The translations under genes were made by a program, and so were the position numbers. A stretch of DNA of 12,806 bases from NCBI GenBank assembly GCA_031396505.1, contig JANNKX010000259.1, positions 1 through 12,806 of the forward strand, read 5' to 3'. Below, in pieces: positions 7,272 to 12,806 of the stretch. Within the stretch, counting starts at the first letter, position 1. Each line of letters opens with the position of its first letter. This DNA comes from JAAFHS01 sp031396505 (GTDB lineage Bacteria > Pseudomonadota > Alphaproteobacteria > Rhodobacterales > Rhodobacteraceae). The notes under the pieces are model-generated. The model made no database searches, was not told where the DNA came from, and worked only from the letters and a program-made list of their open reading frames with translations.

Positions 7272-7320
7272 TGCCGATGACGCGGCAATTCACCCCCAAG
7301 GATATTTTCAGACAGAAAAC
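7271..7320. repeat. Second small hairpin plus CCCCCAAGGATATTTT box
   Basis: TTGCCG (7271-7276) and CGGCAA (7283-7288) form a 6-bp hairpin, followed by CACCCCCAAGGATATTTT (7291-7308) and CAGACAGAAAAC. A G-run/C-run hairpin next to a CCCCGAGGATATTT-like box is a pattern I recall from many intergenic regions in Rhodobacterales. It sits between the bolA stop and its terminator. Its function is unknown to me. Confidence 0.5.
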
Positions 7321-7327
7321 AGGACGC

Positions 7328-7579
7328 CTAACCGATATCGAGGGCCAGCGCGTGGATGCGGGTGTTCAGATCGCCCAATGCGGCATGCACGGCGCGGTGG
7401 CGGGCGACGCGGGGCATGGCGGCCAGGGCAGGGGCGCGGATCAGCACGGAAAAATGGCTTTCGCCGGACCCGTCATCGCCGCCATGGCCTGCGTGTTTGG
7501 CGCTGTCATTGGCGATTTCCAGACGGTCGGGGGCAAAGGCGGCGGTCAGGCGACCACGCAAGTCCTGTTCTGCGGTCAT
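7328..7579 (-). CDS. BolA family protein
   Basis: A small cytoplasmic protein (83 residues, normal for the family). BolA proteins bind monothiol glutaredoxins through a shared [2Fe-2S] cluster and act in iron-sulfur maturation or redox/iron signalling; some also bind DNA. Visible signatures are SAKHAGHGG at 26-34, GESHFSVLI at 39-47, and the C-terminal ARHRAVHAALGDL (59-71) with IHALALD at the end, including the conserved histidine of RHR. The ATG gives the usual start; the ribosome site is weak. It diverges from the J-domain gene across 72 bp and ends before a clear terminator. Paralogue assignment (bolA versus ibaG type) is not attempted, so no symbol is given. No glutaredoxin gene is in the window. 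Confidence 0.92.
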   Translation of the reverse strand: MTAEQDLRGRLTAAFAPDRLEIANDSAKHAGHGGDDGSGESHFSVLIRAPALAAMPRVARHRAVHAALGDLNTRIHALALDIG

Positions 7580-7651
7580 TTAGTTGTCGTGCCCCCTGTT
7601 CTCTGCTGACAAAACTTCTAAACTCTTGGCGCCGAGTCGGAAAGGCCGCCC

Positions 7652-8284
7652 ATGTCAAATCGCCCACCCTTTGAGTTCGATATTTCGGCATCTGCCGACA
7701 AGAAACGCCGCAAGACCGGGCGGCGGGGCTTTTCCGGCGCGTTCGAGACATCGAACAAGGGATGCGAATATCCGGGATGCAAGGAGGCAGGCGCCTATCG
7801 TGCGCCAAAGTCGCCGGATGTGCTGGATGAGTACTATTGGTTCTGCAAGGACCATGTGCGCGAGTACAATCTGAAATGGAATTTCTTCAACGGCACGACG
7901 GATGAAGAGTTTCAGAAGTTCATCGACAAGGACCGGGTCTGGGGCCGCGAGACAAAACCCTTCAGCCAGAAGGATGACGGGCGGGCGTGGCAGCGGCTGG
8001 GGGTGGATGACCCGATGGAATTGCTGGGCAGCAATGCGACGCAGAATCCGGGGCGCGGGCCTGCGGCATCGACGCGCAAACTGCCCCCGACAGAGCGCAA
8101 GGCAATCGAGGTGCTGGATGCGCGGGATACCTGGACCAAGACGGAAATTCGCAAGCAATACAAATCGTTGGTAAAGGATCTTCATCCGGATATGAACGGT
8201 GGGGACAGGTCCGATGAGGAACGGCTGCAAGAGGTTGTCTGGGCCTGGGATCAGATCAAGGACAGCCGGTTTTTCAGGGAATAG
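7652..8284 (+). CDS. J-domain (DnaJ-like) protein with N-terminal Cys/His cluster
   Basis: A predicted cytoplasmic Hsp70 co-chaperone of 210 residues. The J domain is at the C-terminus (about 150-208): AIEVLDARDTWTKTEIRKQY, KSLVKDLHPDMNGGD with the HPD tripeptide at 178-180, then RLQEVVWAWDQIKDS. The N-terminal half has a basic segment (KKRRKTGRRGF), then CEYPGCKEAGAYRAP and YYWFCKDHVREYN: Cys38, Cys43, Cys65 and His68 could bind a metal ion. There is no G/F region or DnaJ zinc repeat, so it is not a general DnaJ; it recalls a conserved alphaproteobacterial J protein found near bolA and cobS. AAAGG lies 6 bases before the ATG. Its client is unknown. A hairpin follows the stop. Confidence 0.88.
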   Translation: MSNRPPFEFDISASADKKRRKTGRRGFSGAFETSNKGCEYPGCKEAGAYRAPKSPDVLDEYYWFCKDHVREYNLKWNFFNGTTDEEFQKFIDKDRVWGRETKPFSQKDDGRAWQRLGVDDPMELLGSNATQNPGRGPAASTRKLPPTERKAIEVLDARDTWTKTEIRKQYKSLVKDLHPDMNGGDRSDEERLQEVVWAWDQIKDSRFFRE

Positions 8285-8288
8285 GCGG

Positions 8289-8311
8289 CCCCCGCCCGCA
8301 GGCGGGAGGGG
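8289..8311. terminator. GC hairpin between convergent genes
   Basis: CCCGCC (8291-8296), loop CGCA, GGCGGG (8301-8306), with CC (8289-8290) able to pair with GG at 8308-8309 past a bulged A. It lies 4 bases after the J-domain stop and 22 before the end of the convergent membrane-protein gene. There is no T-run on either strand, so terminator function is tentative. Confidence 0.45.
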
Positions 8312-8333
8312 ACGTTCGGGGTTCGGATGCAGA

Positions 8334-8744
8334 TCAATCCGTCCAGTCGGGTGTGCTGCGCAGGAACCACATGACCAGATGCGCCCCTGCCATGGTGGCG
8401 AGCCAGACCATGAGGATATGCGCCGATGACAAGATCATGGCCCCGACGACCAAAGGTGCGATGAGAAAAGCCCCCGGTTCTGCGGCGATGATGCCATAGC
8501 CGATGCCCGCGATGGCGGCACCCGAGACGGTGGTAAAGACGGCGCCGAGGCAGGCCATGATCGCGCCCTGCCTGTCGGGCTGCCCGAACAATGGCGCTGC
8601 GATGATACCTGCGATGAAGGCGCCGCAGGTGGCAGCAAGGACCAGCCCCAATTCAAGGTGGCGGGGTCCGGTCATGGCCACCATGACAGAGGTGCCGGAC
8701 ATGGCGATCAGCGTGGCAGCGAAGAGGCGATGGGTGATGTGCAT
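8334..8744 (-). CDS. Small multi-pass membrane protein, paralogue of its upstream neighbour
   Basis: Unknown function; 136 residues and very hydrophobic. By eye there are four or five membrane segments: about 8-25, 33-54, 60-84, 88-107 and 108-126, rich in Gly/Ala with possible zipper-like packing. It resembles the next gene upstream (8844-9269): both share LI..SG..VM.AM.G near the start, GAF.AGI, then FG.P...G and GA.F.TV.G. The frame opens at 8792, but the ATG at 8742-8744 has AAAGGA upstream at proper spacing and starts right before the first segment. It is the last gene of the four-gene minus-strand block, 99 bp after its paralogue. No domain name is recognised. Confidence 0.75.
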   Translation of the reverse strand: MHITHRLFAATLIAMSGTSVMVAMTGPRHLELGLVLAATCGAFIAGIIAAPLFGQPDRQGAIMACLGAVFTTVSGAAIAGIGYGIIAAEPGAFLIAPLVVGAMILSSAHILMVWLATMAGAHLVMWFLRSTPDWTD

Positions 8745-8843
8745 CCGTTTGTCCTTTGCGGGTTGCTTTGGCCAAGGATGGAACGGTTGCACTGCAGAGG
8801 GCGGGCAGCAGTTGTGCAGGGATTGATGAGAGCGGAGGTGGCG

Positions 8844-9269
8844 TCAGACGCCATGCTTGCGCAAAATGCGCATGATGGTGTGGGTGATCGCAAAAGCGAA
8901 GAGCCAGACAAGGGGGCCCGTCCCGGAAAAGACCAGCCACATGGCTACCACGGGCGGCACGAGGATAAGCGTGAACAGAATGCCACCCAAGCCCTTTCCT
9001 ACAAAAATGCCTAAGAAAAGAGTGGCGAGGATGACACCAAGCACGGTGGCAAACGCTGCGCCGGCCGTCGCCGCGAGCACGCCATCGCCGCCGGGATGGC
9101 CAAAGTACCTTCCTGACCAGATGCCCGCGAGGAATGCCCCGGCAAAGGCGAAGACCACAATTTCGGCGTCCTTTCCCAAGCGGCCCAACATGGCATACAT
9201 CACGAGTGCCCCGGACAGCCCGATCAGGATTGCGGCAGACCAGCGTTGGACAGGCGTTGTGGTGGTCAT
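8844..9269 (-). CDS. Small multi-pass membrane protein (paralogue of 8334-8744)
   Basis: Unknown function; 141 residues with four or five predicted membrane segments (about 11-30, 39-57, 64-90, 95-115, 118-134) and a basic C-terminus (RILRKHGV). The Gly/Ala-rich second and third segments (AGAFLAGIWSGRYFG, AGAAFATVLGVILATLF) match those of its neighbour, so the two probably arose by tandem duplication. The frame runs back to 9359, but the ATG at 9267-9269 (MTTTTPVQRW) puts a short polar leader before the first segment and clears the upstream gene by 40 bp. The ribosome site is weak (AAGTGA), fitting readthrough from the DUF4166 gene. An older start is possible but would add a Pro-rich leader. 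Confidence 0.74.
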   Translation of the reverse strand: MTTTTPVQRWSAAILIGLSGALVMYAMLGRLGKDAEIVVFAFAGAFLAGIWSGRYFGHPGGDGVLAATAGAAFATVLGVILATLFLGIFVGKGLGGILFTLILVPPVVAMWLVFSGTGPLVWLFAFAITHTIMRILRKHGV

Positions 9270-9309
9270 GGTCACTTGGCACGCGTACAGGTTGGCGGCA
9301 GGAGGCGGT

Positions 9310-10944
9310 TCAGGGTGAGGCGGCTGGCTGCAACCAGCCCTGATAGCGCACGATGGCACCGATTAATGGCAAACTGAGGGCGACGTCGAAGGTGGGGTGG
9401 GGGCCGTCGGTGGATTCGGTCGTGTCGCTGCGCGGCAGGGACCAGCGTGGCAGCGGGATGCCAAGGAACCAGCCTTGGGTGACGGGGTAGTGCAGTTGGC
9501 CGTCTTTTGCGTGCAGCGCGATGGTGAAGGTCAGCGCGCCGAAGCGTTCGGTCAGGCGGGTGCCGTTCCAGCGCAGGGTGGAGCGGAAGCGGCGGCCGTT
9601 GAAGTTGCGGGTCCAGCGTTCGGTCTGGCCGCTGCGTTCCATCGTCACGGTCAGGGGCGTATCGCGGCTTTCGGGGGGGAAGCGCATGATGGTGGCGATG
9701 GCGCGGGCGATGAGGCCCCTGCCCCGCGTGACGGATGCGCCGCCCTGCCAGCGGCGGTGCGACATCACGGCATGCAGGTCTTGCACGGGGGCTGCAAGGC
9801 TGGCGAAGGCGGGGCCGAGGGCCTGCTGGAATAGGTGGGGGCTGGGCGTTTCAGTGATGCCGATGGTGATGGCATAGCGGGCCATGACGGCCTCGGCAGC
9901 GGCGAGGGGGAATGCGGCAAGGCAGGGGCGCGCGCCGGAGGGCACGCGGCCTGCGCGCAAGGCAGCGATCATCACACGGGCGGGGATGGCAGGGATATGG
10001 GGGCCGTCGGCGGCACCGGCGATCAGGGTCCAGATGCGGGTGACGGGGCCATCCGGCCCCTGCCCCATGACGCGCACACGCATACCGCCACGGTCGGTGC
10101 CGAAGGGTTTCAGCAGATTGGCAGCCCATTGCAGGGGGCGTGCGAGGGCAGTGATGGGGGGCATGAGGCCAAGGCGGGTGGGCCATGACAGGATGGTCAG
10201 GCCGTGGTGCATGATCCCGAGTTCCAGCCCGGCACGGAAGGTGACGTTGCGGGCGCGGAAATGAGCGGGGAACAGGGTAAGATCGGGCGCGCCGATCAGG
10301 CTGGCGGGGCGGGGCGACAGGGATTGATCGGGCAGGTGCAGGGGGATGCGGGTGGCGCGGGTCCACCCCTTGGCGGGTGCGGGACCTTCGCGCCACAGGG
10401 TCAGGGGGCGGCCGGCCTGCGCGAGGATGGCGCGGATCACGGACAGGCCACGGGGCGCGCGGTTGCCGGGCAGGATGGTCGAGTCGATATCGTGGATATC
10501 GGTCAGGTTTTCGGCAAGCATGGTGACGGCGGCAGAGGACAGGGCGGGCACCGAAGAGACGCCCGACAGAACCGTGACGCCTGCGGATTTGGCGGTTGCA
10601 TCAAGGACGGTGATGCCGGTGGTAAAGGCGGCATCATCGGACAGATCAAGGGAATGTGCGCCTGCGGCCACGGCGGCACGGGCGATGGCATGGTTGGTGT
10701 AATCCTGAAACGGGCCTGCGGCATCGATCACGGCATAGGGGGCGATATCGCGCAGGCGTGCGGCGAAATCGGCGGCGGTGTGGTCAAGTGCGATGGGCGT
10801 GCCGCCGTGGATGGCGCAATGCGCCTGTGCGGCGGCAAGGCTGCGGCCAGCGACGATGACTGTCTCGCCATCCGCGACGAGGCCGATGGCCACGCGCGCG
10901 CCAAAGACGCCGTAGCCGCCGAGCACAAGGATGGGTCTATTCAA
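9310..10944 (-). CDS. Saccharopine dehydrogenase-like NAD(P)-binding protein with C-terminal DUF4166
   Basis: A 544-residue two-part protein. The N-terminus is a Rossmann domain of the saccharopine-dehydrogenase type: PILVLGGYGVFGARVA (GGYGVFG at 9-15), VIDAAGPFQDY at 72-82, and DLSDD at 100-104. The C-terminal part (about 370-540) is DUF4166-like: LFQQALGPAF, VMSHRRWQGGASVTRGRGL, RFPPESRDTPLTVTMER, ERWTRNFNGRRFRS. It is probably an oxidoreductase or its relic; substrate unknown. The start is TTG at 10942-10944: the codon before it is an in-frame TGA, and later starts would cut the first beta strand. It overlaps the DCC gene end (TAG at 10937-10939), so translational coupling is likely. Next downstream, 40 bp on, is the first membrane-protein gene. 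Confidence 0.85.
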   Translation of the reverse strand: MNRPILVLGGYGVFGARVAIGLVADGETVIVAGRSLAAAQAHCAIHGGTPIALDHTAADFAARLRDIAPYAVIDAAGPFQDYTNHAIARAAVAAGAHSLDLSDDAAFTTGITVLDATAKSAGVTVLSGVSSVPALSSAAVTMLAENLTDIHDIDSTILPGNRAPRGLSVIRAILAQAGRPLTLWREGPAPAKGWTRATRIPLHLPDQSLSPRPASLIGAPDLTLFPAHFRARNVTFRAGLELGIMHHGLTILSWPTRLGLMPPITALARPLQWAANLLKPFGTDRGGMRVRVMGQGPDGPVTRIWTLIAGAADGPHIPAIPARVMIAALRAGRVPSGARPCLAAFPLAAAEAVMARYAITIGITETPSPHLFQQALGPAFASLAAPVQDLHAVMSHRRWQGGASVTRGRGLIARAIATIMRFPPESRDTPLTVTMERSGQTERWTRNFNGRRFRSTLRWNGTRLTERFGALTFTIALHAKDGQLHYPVTQGWFLGIPLPRWSLPRSDTTESTDGPHPTFDVALSLPLIGAIVRYQGWLQPAASP

Positions 10945-11335
10945 TCAGGCGGGCTTTCATCGCGGGTGGCGGTGTCGGGCAGGACCGCTTGCCAAAGGCA
11001 TAACGATTGCGGGCGATACGGTCGTAGATCCAGTCGGCCATGGGGCGCGGCAACAGCGCGGGCCATGCGGCCAGCCGCCAGACCCCGCCGAGGGCGTGCA
11101 TTGCGGCGGCAAATGCTCGCATTTTGGTATGGGCGATGCCGTCCACGATGACGATGTTGGTGGTCATATCATCAGGATCGAGGCTGTATTTGCGGTAAAG
11201 CGCACGCCCGGTTTCAGATTGCGCAGTGACGAACATGAATTGCCCTGCGGTATCGCGTTTGTGCATGAAGCGGGCAAAGCCGGAGCAGAAAATGCAGGTG
11301 ACATCGAAGACGATGATATCTTTGGTGGGCAACAT
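10937..11335 (-). CDS. Thiol-disulfide oxidoreductase-like DCC family protein (DUF393)
   Basis: A 132-residue protein with a thioredoxin-like CxxC (Cys14-Ile-Phe-Cys17) near the start. The DUF393 signature continues with FVTAQSETGRALYRKY, TTNIVIVDG, MHALGGVWRLAAWPALLPRPMADWIYDRIARNRYAFGKRS and a further Cys in the CPTPPPAMKARL tail. The usual DGxCxxC is DVTCIFC here, so the Gly is replaced while both cysteines are kept. Predicted role is dithiol/disulfide chemistry, in the cytoplasm as no signal peptide is seen; no partner is known. The ATG at 11333-11335 has AGGGGA 6 bases upstream. It is the first gene of the minus-strand block and overlaps the DUF4166 gene by 8 bp. It diverges from the secreted-protein gene across 124 bp. 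Confidence 0.87.
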   Translation of the reverse strand: MLPTKDIIVFDVTCIFCSGFARFMHKRDTAGQFMFVTAQSETGRALYRKYSLDPDDMTTNIVIVDGIAHTKMRAFAAAMHALGGVWRLAAWPALLPRPMADWIYDRIARNRYAFGKRSCPTPPPAMKARLIE

Positions 11336-11459
11336 GACGCATCCCCTAAACAGTAGATGGCGCAGGATGGCGGCGTCGGCAAGAGGTATGGAATGCCTGA
11401 ATTGTCGCAGACGCTGTATGGGCATAGTGTTTTGATGTTATCCAATGAAAGGTAAAGCC

Positions 11460-11777
11460 ATGATCCGAAAGCATCTTCTTGGGCTTGTCGCGGCATCGCT
11501 GTTGGTGTTGTCCGTTGCTGCCCATGCCGAAATCACCTATGCGGGTGGCGATGGTGCCACACCAGCGACGGCCATCATCATCGAAGGCGCGCAGAGGTCA
11601 TCCGACGGGGTGCCTGCGGAATATGCCTGGCTTGCGCAGAACCGCCCGCTGGCACAGGTGCAATCGCAGGCATTGGTGCAGGACGGGACGCGGATTTTCG
11701 ACCTGCTGACCTTGCAAACGGGGTCGCAGACCGAAGAGATCTATTTCGACATCACCGCGTTTTTCGGGAATTTCTGA
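11460..11777 (+). CDS. Small secreted (periplasmic) protein of unknown function
   Basis: A 105-residue protein with a clear Sec signal peptide: IRK n-region, LLGLVAASLLVLSVA core and AHA cleavage site, so cutting after residue 23 leaves about 82 residues. The mature part begins EITYAGGDGATPATAIIIEGA, then has VPAEYAWLAQNRP (residues about 52-64), and ends TEEIYFDITAFFGNF. The pattern GGDG / A..I.GA / AEYAWL / IYFDI..FFG recalls an unnamed family in proteobacteria (from memory). No mature cysteines or known catalytic motif are seen. An ATG 15 bases upstream (11445) is in frame, but AAAGG (11448-11452) sits 7 bases before the ATG at 11460, which favours the shorter form. It has its own upstream region, divergent from the DCC gene; cobS follows after 109 bp. 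Confidence 0.8.
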   Translation: MIRKHLLGLVAASLLVLSVAAHAEITYAGGDGATPATAIIIEGAQRSSDGVPAEYAWLAQNRPLAQVQSQALVQDGTRIFDLLTLQTGSQTEEIYFDITAFFGNF

Positions 11778-11826
11778 CGCGGCGCTTGCCCTGCGCGTGC
11801 CTTGCCCTTGAACCCTGCCCGGTTAT

Positions 11827-11844
11827 GTTCCAATAACGCGGAAC
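11827..11844 (+). promoter_or_regulatory. Small inverted repeat upstream of cobS
   Basis: GTTCC (11827-11831) and GGAAC (11840-11844) are 5-bp arms around 8 bases, 42 bp before the cobS start. A TTGAAC at 11808-11813 could be a -35, but no good -10 follows. It may be an operator or chance; no cobalamin-riboswitch core is seen in this gap. Confidence 0.2.
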
Positions 11845-11886
11845 AGGCCTGTCAGGGCCACCCCCCTAATCTCAGGCACGATCATC

Positions 11887-12806
11887 ATGGCGGACGGAAT
11901 GCTCGACAGACTGGCGAAACCCACCGAGGACATCTCTGTCCGCGATATGTTTGGCATCGACACCGATATGAAGGTGCGCGGGTTTGCCGAACCGTCCGAA
12001 CGGGTGCCCGCGATTGACCCGACCTACAAGTTCGATCCCGATACGTCTTTGGCGATCCTGGCAGGCTTTGCCTATAACCGCCGGGTGATGATCCAGGGTT
12101 ATCATGGGACGGGCAAATCGACGCATATCGAACAGATCGGCGCGCGGTTGAACTGGCCCACGGTGCGGGTGAACCTTGACTCGCATATTTCGCGGATCGA
12201 CCTGATCGGCAAGGACGCGATCAAGCTGCGCGACGGCAAGCAGGTGACGGAATTCCACGAGGGGATTTTGCCATGGGCCTTGCGCAACCCGGTGGCGATT
12301 GTGTTTGACGAATATGATGCGGGGCGCGCGGATGTGATGTTCGTGATCCAGCGCGTGCTGGAGCATGACGGCAAGCTGACGCTGCTCGATCAGAACGAAA
12401 TCATCACGCCGAACCCGTATTTCCGGCTGTTTGCCACGGCGAATACGGTGGGTCTGGGCGATACGACGGGTCTGTATCATGGCACCCAGCAGATCAATCA
12501 GGCGCAGATGGACCGCTGGTCGCTGGTGGCCACGCTGAACTACCTGAGCCACGACGCCGAGGCTGCTATCGTCCTGGCGAAAAGCCCGCACTACAACACC
12601 GAGAAAGGCCGCAAGACCATCAACCAGATGGTCACCGTGGCCGACCTGACCCGCACCGCCTTCATGAACGGCGATCTTTCCACCGTGATGAGCCCGCGCA
12701 CCGTCATCACCTGGGCGCAGAATGCCGAGATCTTCCGCAACATCGGCTACGCGTTCCGCCTGACGTTCCTGAACAAATGCGATGAGCTGGAACGCCAGAC
12801 CGTGGC
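11887..12806 (+). CDS. cobS: Cobaltochelatase subunit CobS (3' end cut by window edge)
   Basis: AAA+ ATPase subunit of the aerobic cobaltochelatase, which with CobT drives CobN insertion of cobalt into hydrogenobyrinic acid a,c-diamide during cobalamin synthesis; cytoplasmic. 306 codons are visible and no stop is reached. Motifs: the N-terminal MFGIDTDMKV segment, Walker A GYHGTGKST at 71-79, Walker B VAIVFDEYDAG at 136-146, LFATANT (sensor-1 region, 181-187), and GLGDTTGLYHGTQQINQAQMDRW after it. ATG 11887 is chosen as the first in-frame ATG near the family start; ATG 11899 is also possible, and the ribosome site is weak. Codon style changes at about 12540: Thr goes from mostly ACG to nearly all ACC, and the plus strand from G-rich to C-rich. 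CobT probably follows outside the window. Confidence 0.97.
   Translation, partial: MADGMLDRLAKPTEDISVRDMFGIDTDMKVRGFAEPSERVPAIDPTYKFDPDTSLAILAGFAYNRRVMIQGYHGTGKSTHIEQIGARLNWPTVRVNLDSHISRIDLIGKDAIKLRDGKQVTEFHEGILPWALRNPVAIVFDEYDAGRADVMFVIQRVLEHDGKLTLLDQNEIITPNPYFRLFATANTVGLGDTTGLYHGTQQINQAQMDRWSLVATLNYLSHDAEAAIVLAKSPHYNTEKGRKTINQMVTVADLTRTAFMNGDLSTVMSPRTVITWAQNAEIFRNIGYAFRLTFLNKCDELERQTV

Noticed and set aside
7580..7651. Sigma-70 promoters in the bolA/J-domain divergent gap
   Set aside because: Promoters must be near, but candidates such as TTGTCG and TAAACT do not pair at good spacing, so no site is annotated.
10204..11151. Plus-strand frame of 315 codons opposite the DUF4166 and DCC genes
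   Set aside because: Gly-rich low-complexity translation without motifs; the minus-strand genes have clear domains.
11778..11886. Cobalamin riboswitch ahead of cobS
   Set aside because: The gap is only 109 bases and no B12-box-like core or multi-helix layout could be found.

Overview
The window looks like part of a chromosome from an alphaproteobacterium of the Rhodobacterales (roseobacter group). The evidence is high GC content, the gene repertoire (xseA/purD, lysC/ptsP, bolA/J-domain protein/cobS), and a G-rich hairpin next to a CCCCCAAGGATATTTT-type box that I associate with intergenic DNA of this order. The genus cannot be told from the window. No RNA genes, CRISPR arrays, insertion sequences or complete mobile elements were seen.

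Layout. At the left edge the 5' end of xseA (minus strand) diverges from purD. lysC follows in the same direction, then a single Fe(II)/2-oxoglutarate oxygenase gene set between two noncoding stretches that share an imperfect repeat, then ptsP (nitrogen-PTS enzyme I). After ptsP a perfect 9-bp AT-rich hairpin separates it from a convergent minus-strand pair: an SRPBCC/AHSA1-type protein and bolA, with a good intrinsic terminator between them. bolA diverges from a gene for a J-domain protein with an N-terminal Cys/His cluster. Next is a minus-strand block of four closely spaced genes: a DCC-family (DUF393) CxxC protein, a saccharopine-dehydrogenase-like/DUF4166 protein with a TTG start, and two small paralogous membrane proteins. 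A small secreted protein and cobS (aerobic cobaltochelatase AAA+ subunit, cut by the window end) are on the plus strand at the right.

How the genes relate. Most are housekeeping genes: purine synthesis (purD), aspartate-family amino acids (lysC), nitrogen-PTS phosphorelay (ptsP), Fe-S/redox maturation (bolA), cobalamin synthesis (cobS) and DNA repair (xseA). Two parts look accessory. The first is the oxygenase gene between lysC and ptsP, which resembles the BesD/HalD amino-acid halogenase/hydroxylase group but keeps the HxD metal triad. The second is the DCC/DUF4166/membrane-protein operon, of unknown function.

A window-scale pattern is a strong excess of G over C on the plus strand that persists whichever strand is coding. 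It reverses in xseA, in the oxygenase gene and in the last ~270 bases of cobS, and marks these as possible imports or recombinant segments. The strongest candidates for something undescribed are the oxygenase locus and the four-gene membrane/redox operon. Neither can be called a new system from sequence alone.
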